A stretch of DNA of 64,000 nt, taken from contig CASDQW010000003.1 in the NCBI GenBank assembly GCA_949282965.1, forward strand, positions 1-64,000. Reading direction: 5' to 3'. A program made the position numbers and the translations under genes. This stretch comes from an uncultured Lentisphaeria bacterium. GTDB lineage: Bacteria > Verrucomicrobiota > Lentisphaeria > Victivallales > Victivallaceae. Shown here piece by piece: positions 8,572 to 16,110 of this stretch. Position 1 is the first letter of the stretch; each line of letters starts with the position of its first letter. The notes beneath the pieces are model-generated. The model saw only the letters and a program-made list of their open reading frames with translations, did not search any database and was not told where the DNA came from.

Positions 8572-9114
8572 TCATTTTCCTTTCCTGGCTGTTTTGTAGG
8601 CTTCTTCCGTAAATCCGAAATAGCGAATCGCTTTCCGGTCATCCGACGAGAGGGGCGTCGCGTCATCCTGATGGACGGTAATGACTTCCGTTCCATCGAC
8701 GAACCGTTGGAGCGGCACCGCCACCGGCGCGTATTCCAGATACGCGGCCAGCGCGGCGGAGTCCTGTTTCCGCGCCCAGTTTTCCGCGCTGTCGCAGGTC
8801 AGTTTCCCTTCGGCCAGGCCCTGTTCGATCAAGGCGTCCCGGCGGGTGTTTTCCTGTTCGGCGCGAATGGCGTCCAACTCGGCTTTCAGTGCATCGTAGC
8901 CGCCCGCTTTTTCCAATGCGTCGCGCAGGGCGGCGGCGATTTCCGCATCGGTTACCGTTTCATCCAAACCGAGCGCGTTACGGATGTCCGCTATCAGACG
9001 ACTCTTTTCGCCGATCCGTTCGGCCAGTTTTCCGGCACTATCGCCGTCCGCCCCCAGCGCGAGTTCATCCATTCCCAGCAGCTCGGCCAATGCCCCCGCA
9101 ATGGCAGGATCCAT
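8572..9114 (-). CDS. Nested capsid scaffold protein (Mu gpZ-like)
   Basis: Within the protease gene, AAAGGAGG (complement of 9119-9126) stands four bases before an in-frame ATG at 9114. Starting there gives a 180-residue protein, MDPAIAGALAELLG onward, consisting only of the helical scaffold region. In phage Mu the scaffold gpZ is made by the same kind of internal start within protease gene I. The ribosome site is among the strongest in the window and has no other purpose here. Confidence 0.7.
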   Translation of the reverse strand: MDPAIAGALAELLGMDELALGADGDSAGKLAERIGEKSRLIADIRNALGLDETVTDAEIAAALRDALEKAGGYDALKAELDAIRAEQENTRRDALIEQGLAEGKLTCDSAENWARKQDSAALAAYLEYAPVAVPLQRFVDGTEVITVHQDDATPLSSDDRKAIRYFGFTEEAYKTARKGK

Positions 9115-9690
9115 GAATCCTCCTTTCTGTTGTTCCCGACTTTCCGCCGCGGCGGCGAGACTGTCGAGATGGTTGATGCCCGGTTCGTTCTCCAACGCGA
9201 CGCTGGTCAGACGCAGCGGCGGCGCCGCCAGTCCCCGCAACACCGGAGAATAGTATTTGAAAATCCCCTCCTTCAGCAATTCATAGGCGGTGGGATTCCA
9301 CTTTTCGACCCGGATCCACAAGGCCGGACCGCGCCGTTCCAATCGGGCGAACCCCATTGCCGCGACCCGTTCCGGCAGCAGTCGGGCGACTTCCGCCTCC
9401 TCCAGGTGCCGCGCCGCAGCCAGCCGATGCAGATAATGACGGGAATCGATCGGAATCAATTCACCCTTGGCCTGAAAATAGGCCATGATGGCATCGAGGT
9501 CTTCTGCCTCCAGCACCAAATCCCCGGACATGCCGTTGCGCACCAGAGGATTCTTTCCCTGCGTCAAAATTCTCCACGCCGTTGGAACACCGCATTCGTC
9601 GCGTTCCACCGTTGCCGGTTCCTGAGTGCTCCAGTCGGTCCCGTCGGACCGCCATGGGCCCGAAGCGGGTTTGGTTCCATTCCACAGCAT
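8572..9690 (-). CDS. Mu I-type head maturation protease with scaffold tail
   Basis: 372 residues from ATG 9690; TTG at 9693 has slightly better spacing to its AAGGAG and may be used instead. Residues about 1-180 are the Mu-like protease domain (PF10123 type), with the His of 'DSRHYLH' near residue 84 as a likely catalytic residue. After about residue 192 the protein becomes helical and charged, as scaffold domains are, including a predicted coiled coil near residues 245-290. A very strong internal ribosome site and ATG begin exactly at this boundary (see nested feature), as in Mu, where the scaffold is made from within gene I. Confidence 0.75.
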   Translation of the reverse strand: MLWNGTKPASGPWRSDGTDWSTQEPATVERDECGVPTAWRILTQGKNPLVRNGMSGDLVLEAEDLDAIMAYFQAKGELIPIDSRHYLHRLAAARHLEEAEVARLLPERVAAMGFARLERRGPALWIRVEKWNPTAYELLKEGIFKYYSPVLRGLAAPPLRLTSVALENEPGINHLDSLAAAAESREQQKGGFMDPAIAGALAELLGMDELALGADGDSAGKLAERIGEKSRLIADIRNALGLDETVTDAEIAAALRDALEKAGGYDALKAELDAIRAEQENTRRDALIEQGLAEGKLTCDSAENWARKQDSAALAAYLEYAPVAVPLQRFVDGTEVITVHQDDATPLSSDDRKAIRYFGFTEEAYKTARKGK

Positions 9691-9712
9691 CAAATCTTTT
9701 CTCCTTGTTTGA

Positions 9713-10936
9713 TCATGACACCTGTTCCCGGCGGCGCAGCGTCAGACCGCACCGTGCGCCGACCTCTTCCGGATCAGCGGCGAATCCCGCCCGATAAAGC
9801 GTTTCGACCATTTCCGCATAAGCGCGCGCATCCTCCGCCGGTTCCGTCCGAATAACCAGCCGGGGCGCCATCCGGAGATTTCCGGCATGCCACAGCGTCC
9901 ATGGTCGGATCAACTGGGTATTGACGGTATCTTCCAGCGCCCGCGCGTCCGCTTCAAGGATGTCCTGCCGCACCCGGCTCTGCGCGTCGCCGCCGGACAG
10001 TCCGCCGGACTCGGCGCTGGAGGCCAATTGCCCCAGCAGCACTTTGACAATGGCGTTTCCGGTATATTCGAGCAGCCGGAAATAGACTTCGCCGGTATTG
10101 TTCGACGCCTGGAGCAGTTCGATTTCCACGCCTTTGGAGAAAACACCGCCGCCGGCCGAACCGAAGTTGCGGATCAGCCGCCGGATCAGCTCCCGATCCC
10201 GTTCCCAGGCGGATTCACCCAGTTTGCCGATCACGAACGGCATACCGTAGCGTTCGACGAACCCGAGCAGGTCCTTGATCGGATAATTCTGGAACACATG
10301 CAGCCAGGCCAATGTCCGGATCTTGCCGTCCGCCAGCGGATCGACGGTATTGCCGAGGCGGTGAATCAGAAATTTGTGTTCCGCCAGCGGCACGCCTTCC
10401 GGGTGGTCCGACGTCACCAGCCGCAAACCCGTTCCCTGCCGCGCCGTAAAATGCCGGCCGTCCAGCGGCACGAAACCCGCCAGACGCCCCCCTTCCCCCC
10501 AGATGATCTCCGCTGCGGCAAAAGGCGCGATCACCGCCCCGGTCAGTGCCCGCACGGTTCTGGCAAAGGACTCGCCTTCTCCCGTGCCGCCGGCGTCATC
10601 CAGTTCCCGCCGGAATCGATCGGCCAGAGTCACGGCGGCGGAACCGCCTTCTTCCGCCGGCAGGATGTCCCAGGAGCAACCGCAAAGCGCGTTGCGCCGG
10701 ACATCCATGGCATGCTGGATGTCCCAGTTTTCCGCCTCGATTTCCGGCGCGGCGCGCATGAGTTCCTCGATATCGCCGATGTCGGCCGCGTCGATGATGT
10801 CGCCCAGCCGCTCCGGCGTCATAGCGCCGATCCGTCCGCAGCCATAGCGGTCGACCGGTTCCGGATGCGCCGCGCGTCCCGGCAGCGGCGGCCGGAATTT
10901 ACCGCCAACGGCGGACAGGATGTTTTTCCAAAGCAT
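9713..10936 (-). CDS. Portal protein, DUF935 (Mu gp29-like)
   Basis: 407 residues from ATG 10936, which has AAGGAGGT six bases upstream; the frame stays open further upstream inside the terminase gene, but that part is not coding in this frame. The protein shows the DUF935 portal layout: an N-terminal 'IEELMRAAPEIEAENWDIQHAMDVRR' helix, 'FVPLDGRHF', then 'KFLIHRLGN' and a 'VERYGMPFVIGK' segment, all characteristic of Mu gp29-type portals. It overlaps the terminase end by 38 bases. The portal forms the DNA channel of the head. Confidence 0.85.
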   Translation of the reverse strand: MLWKNILSAVGGKFRPPLPGRAAHPEPVDRYGCGRIGAMTPERLGDIIDAADIGDIEELMRAAPEIEAENWDIQHAMDVRRNALCGCSWDILPAEEGGSAAVTLADRFRRELDDAGGTGEGESFARTVRALTGAVIAPFAAAEIIWGEGGRLAGFVPLDGRHFTARQGTGLRLVTSDHPEGVPLAEHKFLIHRLGNTVDPLADGKIRTLAWLHVFQNYPIKDLLGFVERYGMPFVIGKLGESAWERDRELIRRLIRNFGSAGGGVFSKGVEIELLQASNNTGEVYFRLLEYTGNAIVKVLLGQLASSAESGGLSGGDAQSRVRQDILEADARALEDTVNTQLIRPWTLWHAGNLRMAPRLVIRTEPAEDARAYAEMVETLYRAGFAADPEEVGARCGLTLRRREQVS

Positions 10937-12437
10937 CGTTATACCTCCTTGATTCGTTGAATCCGCGTCCTCTTTCCGCCGCCGGAACCGCCCGCGCCGT
11001 TCCGGCCGCATCCAATGTTTCACCGGCATACAGCGCCAGTGCACAACTCCAGGCCATATCGCAATGTGAATCGGGAAACAGCTCATTGCCGCTTTCCGAA
11101 AAAACCAGCCGGCCGTTTCCGGCGGCGGTTTTCCGTATCCCGGCCAGATCCGCCAGAATCTCGGGACAGGCATTCGGAAGCCGTTGCCGGTGCTGCTCGA
11201 AAACCGCCTGCAGCATCGTGCCGAGCTGGATCTTGGAAGCGGCAAAATTCACTCCCGTGAAACGCCCCGGATAACGATTTTCCAACGCTTCGCAGACCGC
11301 CATGCCCAATCCGGTCTTGTCGCCGCATCCGACCAGCCGGTCCACGGCGTCGAACATGGCCCGTACCAGCTGCTGCTGCGCCTCAAACCGGCAATTTTTC
11401 AATGTTACCAGCGCGGCCAGGCGCCAGCACCGGGTTTCCGACTCCGCCGCGTTGATCCAGATGCCGGACAAATCCCCGCTGCGCGCAATGTCGAAGCCCA
11501 GTGTCAATGCCCGGTCGTCCGGAAGAGAATCCCGCCAGAACGCCTTTTCCAGCCATTCCGAATGCGCATCCAATTCCGCCTGAGAGGAACAGTGAATCCG
11601 CACAATTTCCAGACCGGTGACAGCGGAGGCCAGATCTTCGGAAGTGATCAGCTGCGCCCCGGACGCCTGATTCGGCACGCACCCGTACTGGCTGTCAAAA
11701 GCCGCCCGGGAACGACATCCCGACCGCAGCGCCGCCAGAAATTCTTCGCGCGTCTGCGGCGGCATGCCGCGGGCGATTCGGGTTTCATTGATCGTCTCCA
11801 CCAGTCCGGCTTCGATCGCATCGTAAATGGTCGTACGATGAAAACTGACATTCGGGCGCAACCCGTTCCGGCAGTCCCGGCACATCCGGGCAAATTCGGT
11901 ATGCTCCGAACCATCCGGATCAAACGCGGAAACCAGCTCCAGCTGCCCCCCCCAGGTAATGCAGGGATAGGCCATGTCGTAAATCGCCGCCTGATCGGGG
12001 TGCAGATCCCATTCGTCGATCAGCACGTCTCCCCCTTTTCCGGCAAACGCCAGCGGGTTGCTGGACAAACTGTAAATGCGCGCTCCGTTCCGGAAAATCA
12101 CCACCCGGGCCGTTATGCCGTGCTGCTCATCGACCACCGCCAGATTCTCCCCGTCCAGGCCGAGCGCCTCCTCCCAGCCCGTGCTCATCCCCCGGGCGAT
12201 CCGGTTGGCCATTCGGGCCCAGTGCGCCACATAATCGGTAATAAATTCCCGGGCGGTGATCTCATCACGGCTGGATACCCATTGCACGAAATGAGAATCC
12301 CGGCGCGCACTGCGCAAACATTTCCGGCAGGCGCGGTAACTGGTGGCGTAGGTGATACCGGTCCGGCGGCTCTTCTGATACAACTTGAGCGGCGATTCGT
12401 CCTGAATCCACCGCCACTGATACGGCAGAAATTTCAC
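10899..12437 (-). CDS. Terminase large subunit (Mu gp28-like)
   Basis: 512 residues from GTG 12437, with GGAGG seven bases upstream and overlap with the preceding stop. The ATPase domain has a P-loop variant 'QKSRRTGIT' (about residues 21-29) and a Walker B 'GGDVLIDEWD' (about 135-144). The nuclease domain has the RNase H-fold motif 'GFDIARSGD' near residue 324. This is the motor that packages DNA into proheads. Mu-type packaging is headful with host flanks, but whether that holds here is unknown. Confidence 0.85.
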   Translation of the reverse strand: MKFLPYQWRWIQDESPLKLYQKSRRTGITYATSYRACRKCLRSARRDSHFVQWVSSRDEITAREFITDYVAHWARMANRIARGMSTGWEEALGLDGENLAVVDEQHGITARVVIFRNGARIYSLSSNPLAFAGKGGDVLIDEWDLHPDQAAIYDMAYPCITWGGQLELVSAFDPDGSEHTEFARMCRDCRNGLRPNVSFHRTTIYDAIEAGLVETINETRIARGMPPQTREEFLAALRSGCRSRAAFDSQYGCVPNQASGAQLITSEDLASAVTGLEIVRIHCSSQAELDAHSEWLEKAFWRDSLPDDRALTLGFDIARSGDLSGIWINAAESETRCWRLAALVTLKNCRFEAQQQLVRAMFDAVDRLVGCGDKTGLGMAVCEALENRYPGRFTGVNFAASKIQLGTMLQAVFEQHRQRLPNACPEILADLAGIRKTAAGNGRLVFSESGNELFPDSHCDMAWSCALALYAGETLDAAGTARAVPAAERGRGFNESRRYNDALEKHPVRRWR

Positions 12438-13036
12438 AATCCCACCTCCCGGTCCATCGCCTCGGCCACAGCGGCGCCGTCCACGTCTCCGGCCAGGGCG
12501 CGCAATTGTTCATTGCGACGGCGTAAGATTTCAAGCCGTCGGTTCAACTCGGCAATCTGGGCCTGCAACGTTTTTTCACGCAGCGCGGCGGATTGCCGGA
12601 ATTCAGTCCGGACGGCGGCCAGTCGGTTCCGTTCGTAAGCCGCCAGCGCTCCGGAAATGGCCGATAATTCCCGGATGTCCAGTTCTTCAGCCGTTTCCAG
12701 TTTGGCCAGCACCGCGCGCAGCAGTTCATAACCGGCGATCCGGGCAAGATCGTCGCTGCCTCCGGATTGCGACACAAAAAAAGCGGCCATCCGCCGCCGC
12801 CGCAACTCCTCCGCGTACTTCAGACGGGATCGTCGCGCTTCGTCGAATTCTTCGCTTTCACGGAAAGCGGCGAAACTGCCGTCATGCAGGCGCAGTCCCC
12901 GTTCCCGGCACGCGGCGGCCACCGCCTCGTCCGCGCGCACCTCTTCGTAAGTTGCTCCGTCCAGCAGCAGCTCCGCGATGCGGTCGCGAATGTTCAGCGG
13001 CAGCCGGGCAATGTTATGGCGGGGACGGCTGTTCAT
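12434..13036 (-). CDS. Terminase small subunit-like (DUF3486, Mu gp27)
   Basis: 200 residues from ATG 13036, which overlaps the preceding stop as ATGA; a longer upstream frame is overlap only. The N-terminus 'NIARLPLNIRDRIAELLLDGATYEEV' matches the helix-turn-helix start of DUF3486 proteins. The middle and C-terminus are helical with a clear coiled coil (about residues 130-185). The gene lies directly upstream of the large terminase subunit, as gp27 does in Mu-like phages. Confidence 0.7.
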   Translation of the reverse strand: MNSRPRHNIARLPLNIRDRIAELLLDGATYEEVRADEAVAAACRERGLRLHDGSFAAFRESEEFDEARRSRLKYAEELRRRRMAAFFVSQSGGSDDLARIAGYELLRAVLAKLETAEELDIRELSAISGALAAYERNRLAAVRTEFRQSAALREKTLQAQIAELNRRLEILRRRNEQLRALAGDVDGAAVAEAMDREVGL

Positions 13037-13320
13037 CGCGCCGCTCCGGGACCGTGGATGAAAGGATCCTGCGGAAAATCCGGGAGCAGCTGCTGTCTGC
13101 CTTTCGGCGCCAGGCGGCAGTACCTGCCGCCGAATCCGGGAACGGCTTCGATGTAGCCGAACGCGCAAAGTTCCGACCACTCTTTTTCCACTGCGGCAAA
13201 CTCGCTGTGCCGCAAAGCCGGCTCCTCGGAAATCTCCGTCAATTCCCGGCAGGTGATCGGCGCTCCGGTCAGACAGCGCAGATCCCGCAAAATCGCCAGC
13301 CGGATCGCATGTTCACGCAT
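13033..13320 (-). CDS. Small winged-helix-like phage protein
   Basis: 95 residues from ATG 13320, chosen because GGAGA lies about eight bases upstream; an ATG at 13335 in the same frame has no such site. The pattern of three helices followed by a beta hairpin ('GYIEAVPGFGGRYCRLAPKG') suggests a winged-helix fold. It overlaps both neighbours, so it belongs to the terminase operon. It may correspond to the Mu gp26 position. No function is recognised. Confidence 0.55.
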   Translation of the reverse strand: MREHAIRLAILRDLRCLTGAPITCRELTEISEEPALRHSEFAAVEKEWSELCAFGYIEAVPGFGGRYCRLAPKGRQQLLPDFPQDPFIHGPGAAR

Positions 13321-13666
13321 GATAATGTTCTCCATTTTTATGCCGTTCCAGCGAACGGTCCAGATTTTCAACGTAGGCGCGGTTGGCCTCGATCTGAGCC
13401 GCCTGACGGGCGGTCTCTTCCGCCATGCGGTCCAGTTTGGCATCCATTTTGGAAATGTCCCCGGACAACCGTTCGAGTACCGCGCAGATGTGCTGAGAAC
13501 GATCCGCGGCGAGATGATGCTCCAGCTGCCGTGCAATGCCGTTGACTTTTTCCGTTTCCAGCAGTCGCAGGTCCCGTTTCAGCTGGGCGATGAACCCCCA
13601 GAGAAAGGAAAGCACGGTGGCGGCCGACGCCAGCCCGGACAACAAACCCGTCAATAAATCCCCCAT
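13313..13666 (-). CDS. Small membrane coiled-coil protein (DUF2730/gp25-like)
   Basis: 117 residues. An N-terminal membrane segment (about residues 5-27) is followed by a long helix with heptads ('ERLSGDISKMDAKLDRMAEE'). This layout matches the DUF2730 or gp25-type proteins found before the terminase genes in Mu-like phages. Its ribosome site is GAGGTG two bases before the ATG. It could take part in lysis or membrane tethering, but that is not shown. Confidence 0.55.
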   Translation of the reverse strand: MGDLLTGLLSGLASAATVLSFLWGFIAQLKRDLRLLETEKVNGIARQLEHHLAADRSQHICAVLERLSGDISKMDAKLDRMAEETARQAAQIEANRAYVENLDRSLERHKNGEHYHA

Positions 13667-14069
13667 GACACCTCATTCCATCCTGTTCCGGAAACATTTG
13701 AAGAAACGTTTCCATTGCTTATCCGGCCACAGGGACATGCGTCATTCACATTCATCCCGTTTGCAAGAAAAAATTCCTCCGGCGCCCTCCTCCGGCAGCA
13801 TTCCGACAACGGCCTCCTCCGGCACCGTTTCCCTCCATAATATGAGAAAAAACGACCTTTTTTGCATCATGAACGGGATCCCAAAACACAACCAGCTGAC
13901 GAACAGCCATTTGTGTCCGCACCCATCCGACTGTTCCGCAGCACCGGACAGAATCGGCATTTTCCGGGAGCGGTGTTCCGGCGCGTTCAATCCGGGCGTG
14001 CAAAGCATGCCGGGGCCCCGGGAATTGTCCCGGTCCCGGTCATTCGAGAAGCATGGTTCAGAGCAGAAA
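13667..14069 (-). other. 403-base gap with only doubtful small frames
   Basis: No confident gene. A leftward frame from GTG 14098 to 13742 could encode up to 118 residues with one hydrophobic stretch (WLFVSWLCFGIPFMM). A second overlapping frame ends at 13752, and a 21-codon frame (13738-13673, MSLWPDKQWKRFFKCF...) ends just before the next start. None has a good ribosome site. The leftward strand carries three copies of GCCGGAGGA within about 50 bases near 13775-13825. A lysis gene would be expected about here. Confidence 0.35.
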
Positions 14070-14366
14070 TCAGCGTTCCCGGAGCCCCTCACGGCCACCG
14101 CAACGTCTGCAGTCCCGTCCTTCGGGATGATTGGTGTAATATCCCCGGGTTTTGCCGAAATAAATACAGGTACGATTGTGGATGACGCCGGTACTCCGCG
14201 TCACATAGAACTCAGCCTGAGCCGGCCGCCAGTAGTAAAGAACGCATAAGGTAGCGCAGAGCAGCAGTGCGGCTATGATAATGGCTGCCGCCAGAAGTTT
14301 GAAGTGAACGTGCTGGACGATGACGCCGTGCTGGTCGCCGTTGATCTTGATTGTGTTGAAATCCAT
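14070..14366 (-). CDS. Small membrane protein with a Cys/His motif domain
   Basis: 98 residues from ATG 14366, with GGAGG about eight bases upstream. The first 18 residues are soluble, residues about 20-44 are a membrane helix, and the C-terminal part has a 'H-N-x-x-C-x-Y-F-G-K' motif followed by 'D-C-R-R-C-G-G'. This small Cys-containing domain occurs at the ends of many short bacterial and phage proteins and may bind metal. It lies between the repressor-like gene and the late operon. A surface or exclusion role is possible but unsupported. Confidence 0.55.
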   Translation of the reverse strand: MDFNTIKINGDQHGVIVQHVHFKLLAAAIIIAALLLCATLCVLYYWRPAQAEFYVTRSTGVIHNRTCIYFGKTRGYYTNHPEGRDCRRCGGREGLRER

Positions 14367-14419
14367 TTCTGTTTCCTCCGGTGTTGCAAGCCGAATAAAA
14401 ACAGAAAAGGGCAAAAAAG

Positions 14420-14836
14420 CTACAATTCTTCGTCAAGAAAATCCAGAATTTTCAACCGCTCCTCAGGAGAAAAGCGATCGCTCCGGCGCACTTTGCGCGC
14501 CAGCGTACGGAGATCTATCGATTCACCGCCGCCGGAAGAATGAAGTTCCCGGATTCTGCCGTTCTGAACCACGATCCCGGAAAGGTCGCCGCCGACCTCC
14601 ACCGCGTCGCGCCGACTGTTCCGCTCCGGGTAATCTTCCTGGAAAAAGAAGATCTTCAGCTCCGGGAACAACCGGAAAAAAGTGGACAGATCCAATTTGG
14701 CAAAGCTGGTCTTCCCACTGCGCAGGCGGTTCACGATGGAATAAGACACCCCGACCCGTTCCGAATACCGGCTCAGGTTCTCTTCCCGGTTGATCGCCCG
14801 TAAAAATGCTTCCCTGGTACGCTCCAGCCAATCCAT
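14420..14836 (-). CDS. Phage repressor-like HTH protein
   Basis: 138 residues from ATG 14836, preceded by AGGGA; a longer frame upstream runs through the AT-rich promoter region and is rejected. Residues about 12-60 form a cI/Cro-like helix-turn-helix ('YSERVGVSYSIVNRLRSGKT', with a conserved turn at VGVS). The C-terminal 75 residues are charged and helical. It faces the rightward gene at 15015 across a region with repeated TATGCT half-sites, the usual arrangement of a lysogeny switch. Confidence 0.6.
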   Translation of the reverse strand: MDWLERTREAFLRAINREENLSRYSERVGVSYSIVNRLRSGKTSFAKLDLSTFFRLFPELKIFFFQEDYPERNSRRDAVEVGGDLSGIVVQNGRIRELHSSGGGESIDLRTLARKVRRSDRFSPEERLKILDFLDEEL

Positions 14837-15014
14837 GGTACCGTCCCTGCCTGATGTTTTCTGAAAAAATACGCTCCGGCATAAAAAAATCAATTTTTTT
14901 TGGAAAAACCCCTTGTATTTTATGCTAGAAAGCATATAATTATATAAAGAAACACGTATCATTATTTTTTTTGGCATATTTTATGCTATACAACACAAAG
15001 GGGATTGGCCATTC
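14837..15014. promoter_or_regulatory. AT-rich divergent promoter/operator region
   Basis: The 12-mer TATTTTATGCTA occurs twice, at 14916-14927 and 14977-14988 (61 bases apart). The first copy continues into a perfect inverted repeat TATGCT-AGAA-AGCATA (14921-14936), followed by a second palindrome ATATAATTATAT (14934-14945). TATAAT-like elements lie on both strands. The likely ligand is the HTH protein at 14836. Confidence 0.6.
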
Positions 15015-15383
15015 ATGTCAAACCATTCCCGCACACCGTCGGATCGTTCCCTCCCCCGGACCGGAGTCAGAAACATGCGGCGCCGCCCGACGGTCCATGC
15101 GACCGGACTCAACCAATTCGAGCTGCTGGACGCGCTCAATCGGGAAAGTTCCAACTGGCGGAACATCCGGAACTTTCCGGATACGATCACCTGCCGCCGC
15201 ATGCTGCGTCTTGCCAATTTCGCCGCCGCCAATCCGCGCCGCTGGACCGCCACGTATTACTGGCATATCCTGGAACTGGACGCGGAAACCATCGCCGCCC
15301 GGCTCAATGTCAGTCTGCGCACCGTATACAACGACCTGCGTCCCATCCGGCTGGACGAGGAAGACTGTCCTCCGGAATGCTGA
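15015..15383 (+). CDS. HTH protein divergent from the repressor
   Basis: 122 residues. The N-terminal 35 residues are basic and probably disordered. Residues about 90-115 form a helix-turn-helix ('AETIAARLNVSLRTVYNDL') like those of sigma-70 region 4 or TrfB/resolvase-type proteins. The ribosome site AAAGGGG is rather distant (about 12 bases). It may be an early phage regulator. It ends only four bases before the stop of the convergent DUF1638 gene, leaving almost no room for a phage end between them. Confidence 0.5.
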   Translation: MSNHSRTPSDRSLPRTGVRNMRRRPTVHATGLNQFELLDALNRESSNWRNIRNFPDTITCRRMLRLANFAAANPRRWTATYYWHILELDAETIAARLNVSLRTVYNDLRPIRLDEEDCPPEC

Positions 15384-15387
15384 ACGA

Positions 15388-16110
15388 TTACTCCACCCGG
15401 ATGATCTCCCGCCAGTCGCCGACCTGCCGGATCTTTCCCCCCAGGGGCACTACCAGAAATTCATCCGCCGGCCATTCTCCGTTGACCAGCATGCGTAACA
15501 GCCGCAAACTGCCGGTCAGTTTCCGTACCGGCCGACCTTCCTGCTCCGCCCGTTCCCGGCATTGCCGCAGCGCCGCCTCCGCCGGAATCTCCGGAATCTC
15601 AATGAAGACCACCTCCGGCAGAACTCCGTCCAGACGCGGGTGCATGGCCTCGTAGATGTATCGGGCATTGTCTTCACCGTATTGCTCCACCAGCGCCTCA
15701 TATCCGTCTCCGAACAGCATTTCCCCGTCGGAAAAATAGTAGCGTCCATGTTCCACAAACCCCACCGAGCTGAATGGAGTGCTGGGCATGTCCGCGAACT
15801 CCTCCTCGAACCGCAATCGGCTGCCGAGCAGCACCCCGCAGCAATCATGACTGCGCGGCAGCACCAGCGGCACGCCCGTCGCCGTCAGCCCATCCGTCGC
15901 CCGTCCGCACAATCCGTAGCCCAGCAGTACCGCATCGAAACCAGCCTCTCCGGCGGCCCGGATGCCGGCCTGAAGTTTCTCCCGCAGCCGTCCCGGTGTA
16001 GCATGTTCTCCCAGCTCCAGAAACTCCGCCTCCACCTGATGGGGAGATTCCCCCAGCACCTGCCGGAGCTCCCGGAGAAACACGTTACAGGCAATCAATT
16101 TGTATTTCAT
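15388..16110 (-). CDS. DUF1638 protein of the corrinoid operon
   Basis: 240 residues matching the DUF1638 family: N-terminal 'KYKLIACNVFLREL', a central 'LGYGLCGRATDGL' and 'LPRSHDCCGVLLGSR' with conserved Cys and His. The family typically lies beside corrinoid methyltransferases, and the role is not established. The start overlaps the end of the reactivase gene, so it is the last gene of a four-gene operon. The Cys and His residues could bind a metal or cobalamin, which is speculation. Confidence 0.75.
   Translation of the reverse strand: MKYKLIACNVFLRELRQVLGESPHQVEAEFLELGEHATPGRLREKLQAGIRAAGEAGFDAVLLGYGLCGRATDGLTATGVPLVLPRSHDCCGVLLGSRLRFEEEFADMPSTPFSSVGFVEHGRYYFSDGEMLFGDGYEALVEQYGEDNARYIYEAMHPRLDGVLPEVVFIEIPEIPAEAALRQCRERAEQEGRPVRKLTGSLRLLRMLVNGEWPADEFLVVPLGGKIRQVGDWREIIRVE

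Noticed and set aside
7288-9855. Long plus-strand open frame antisense to the capsid, decoration and protease genes
   Set aside because: It is a composition-driven mirror of high-GC genes; the minus-strand proteins match known phage families and have ribosome sites, while this one has neither.
10937-11245. Upstream extension of the portal frame
   Set aside because: It lies within the terminase gene in another frame, and the AAGGAGGT at 10936 marks the true start.
1-15014. Gene transfer agent instead of prophage
   Set aside because: The portal, gpT-type capsid and protease/scaffold are Mu-type, not the known Rhodobacter-type GTA set. An operator and repressor are present, so a prophage is the simpler reading.
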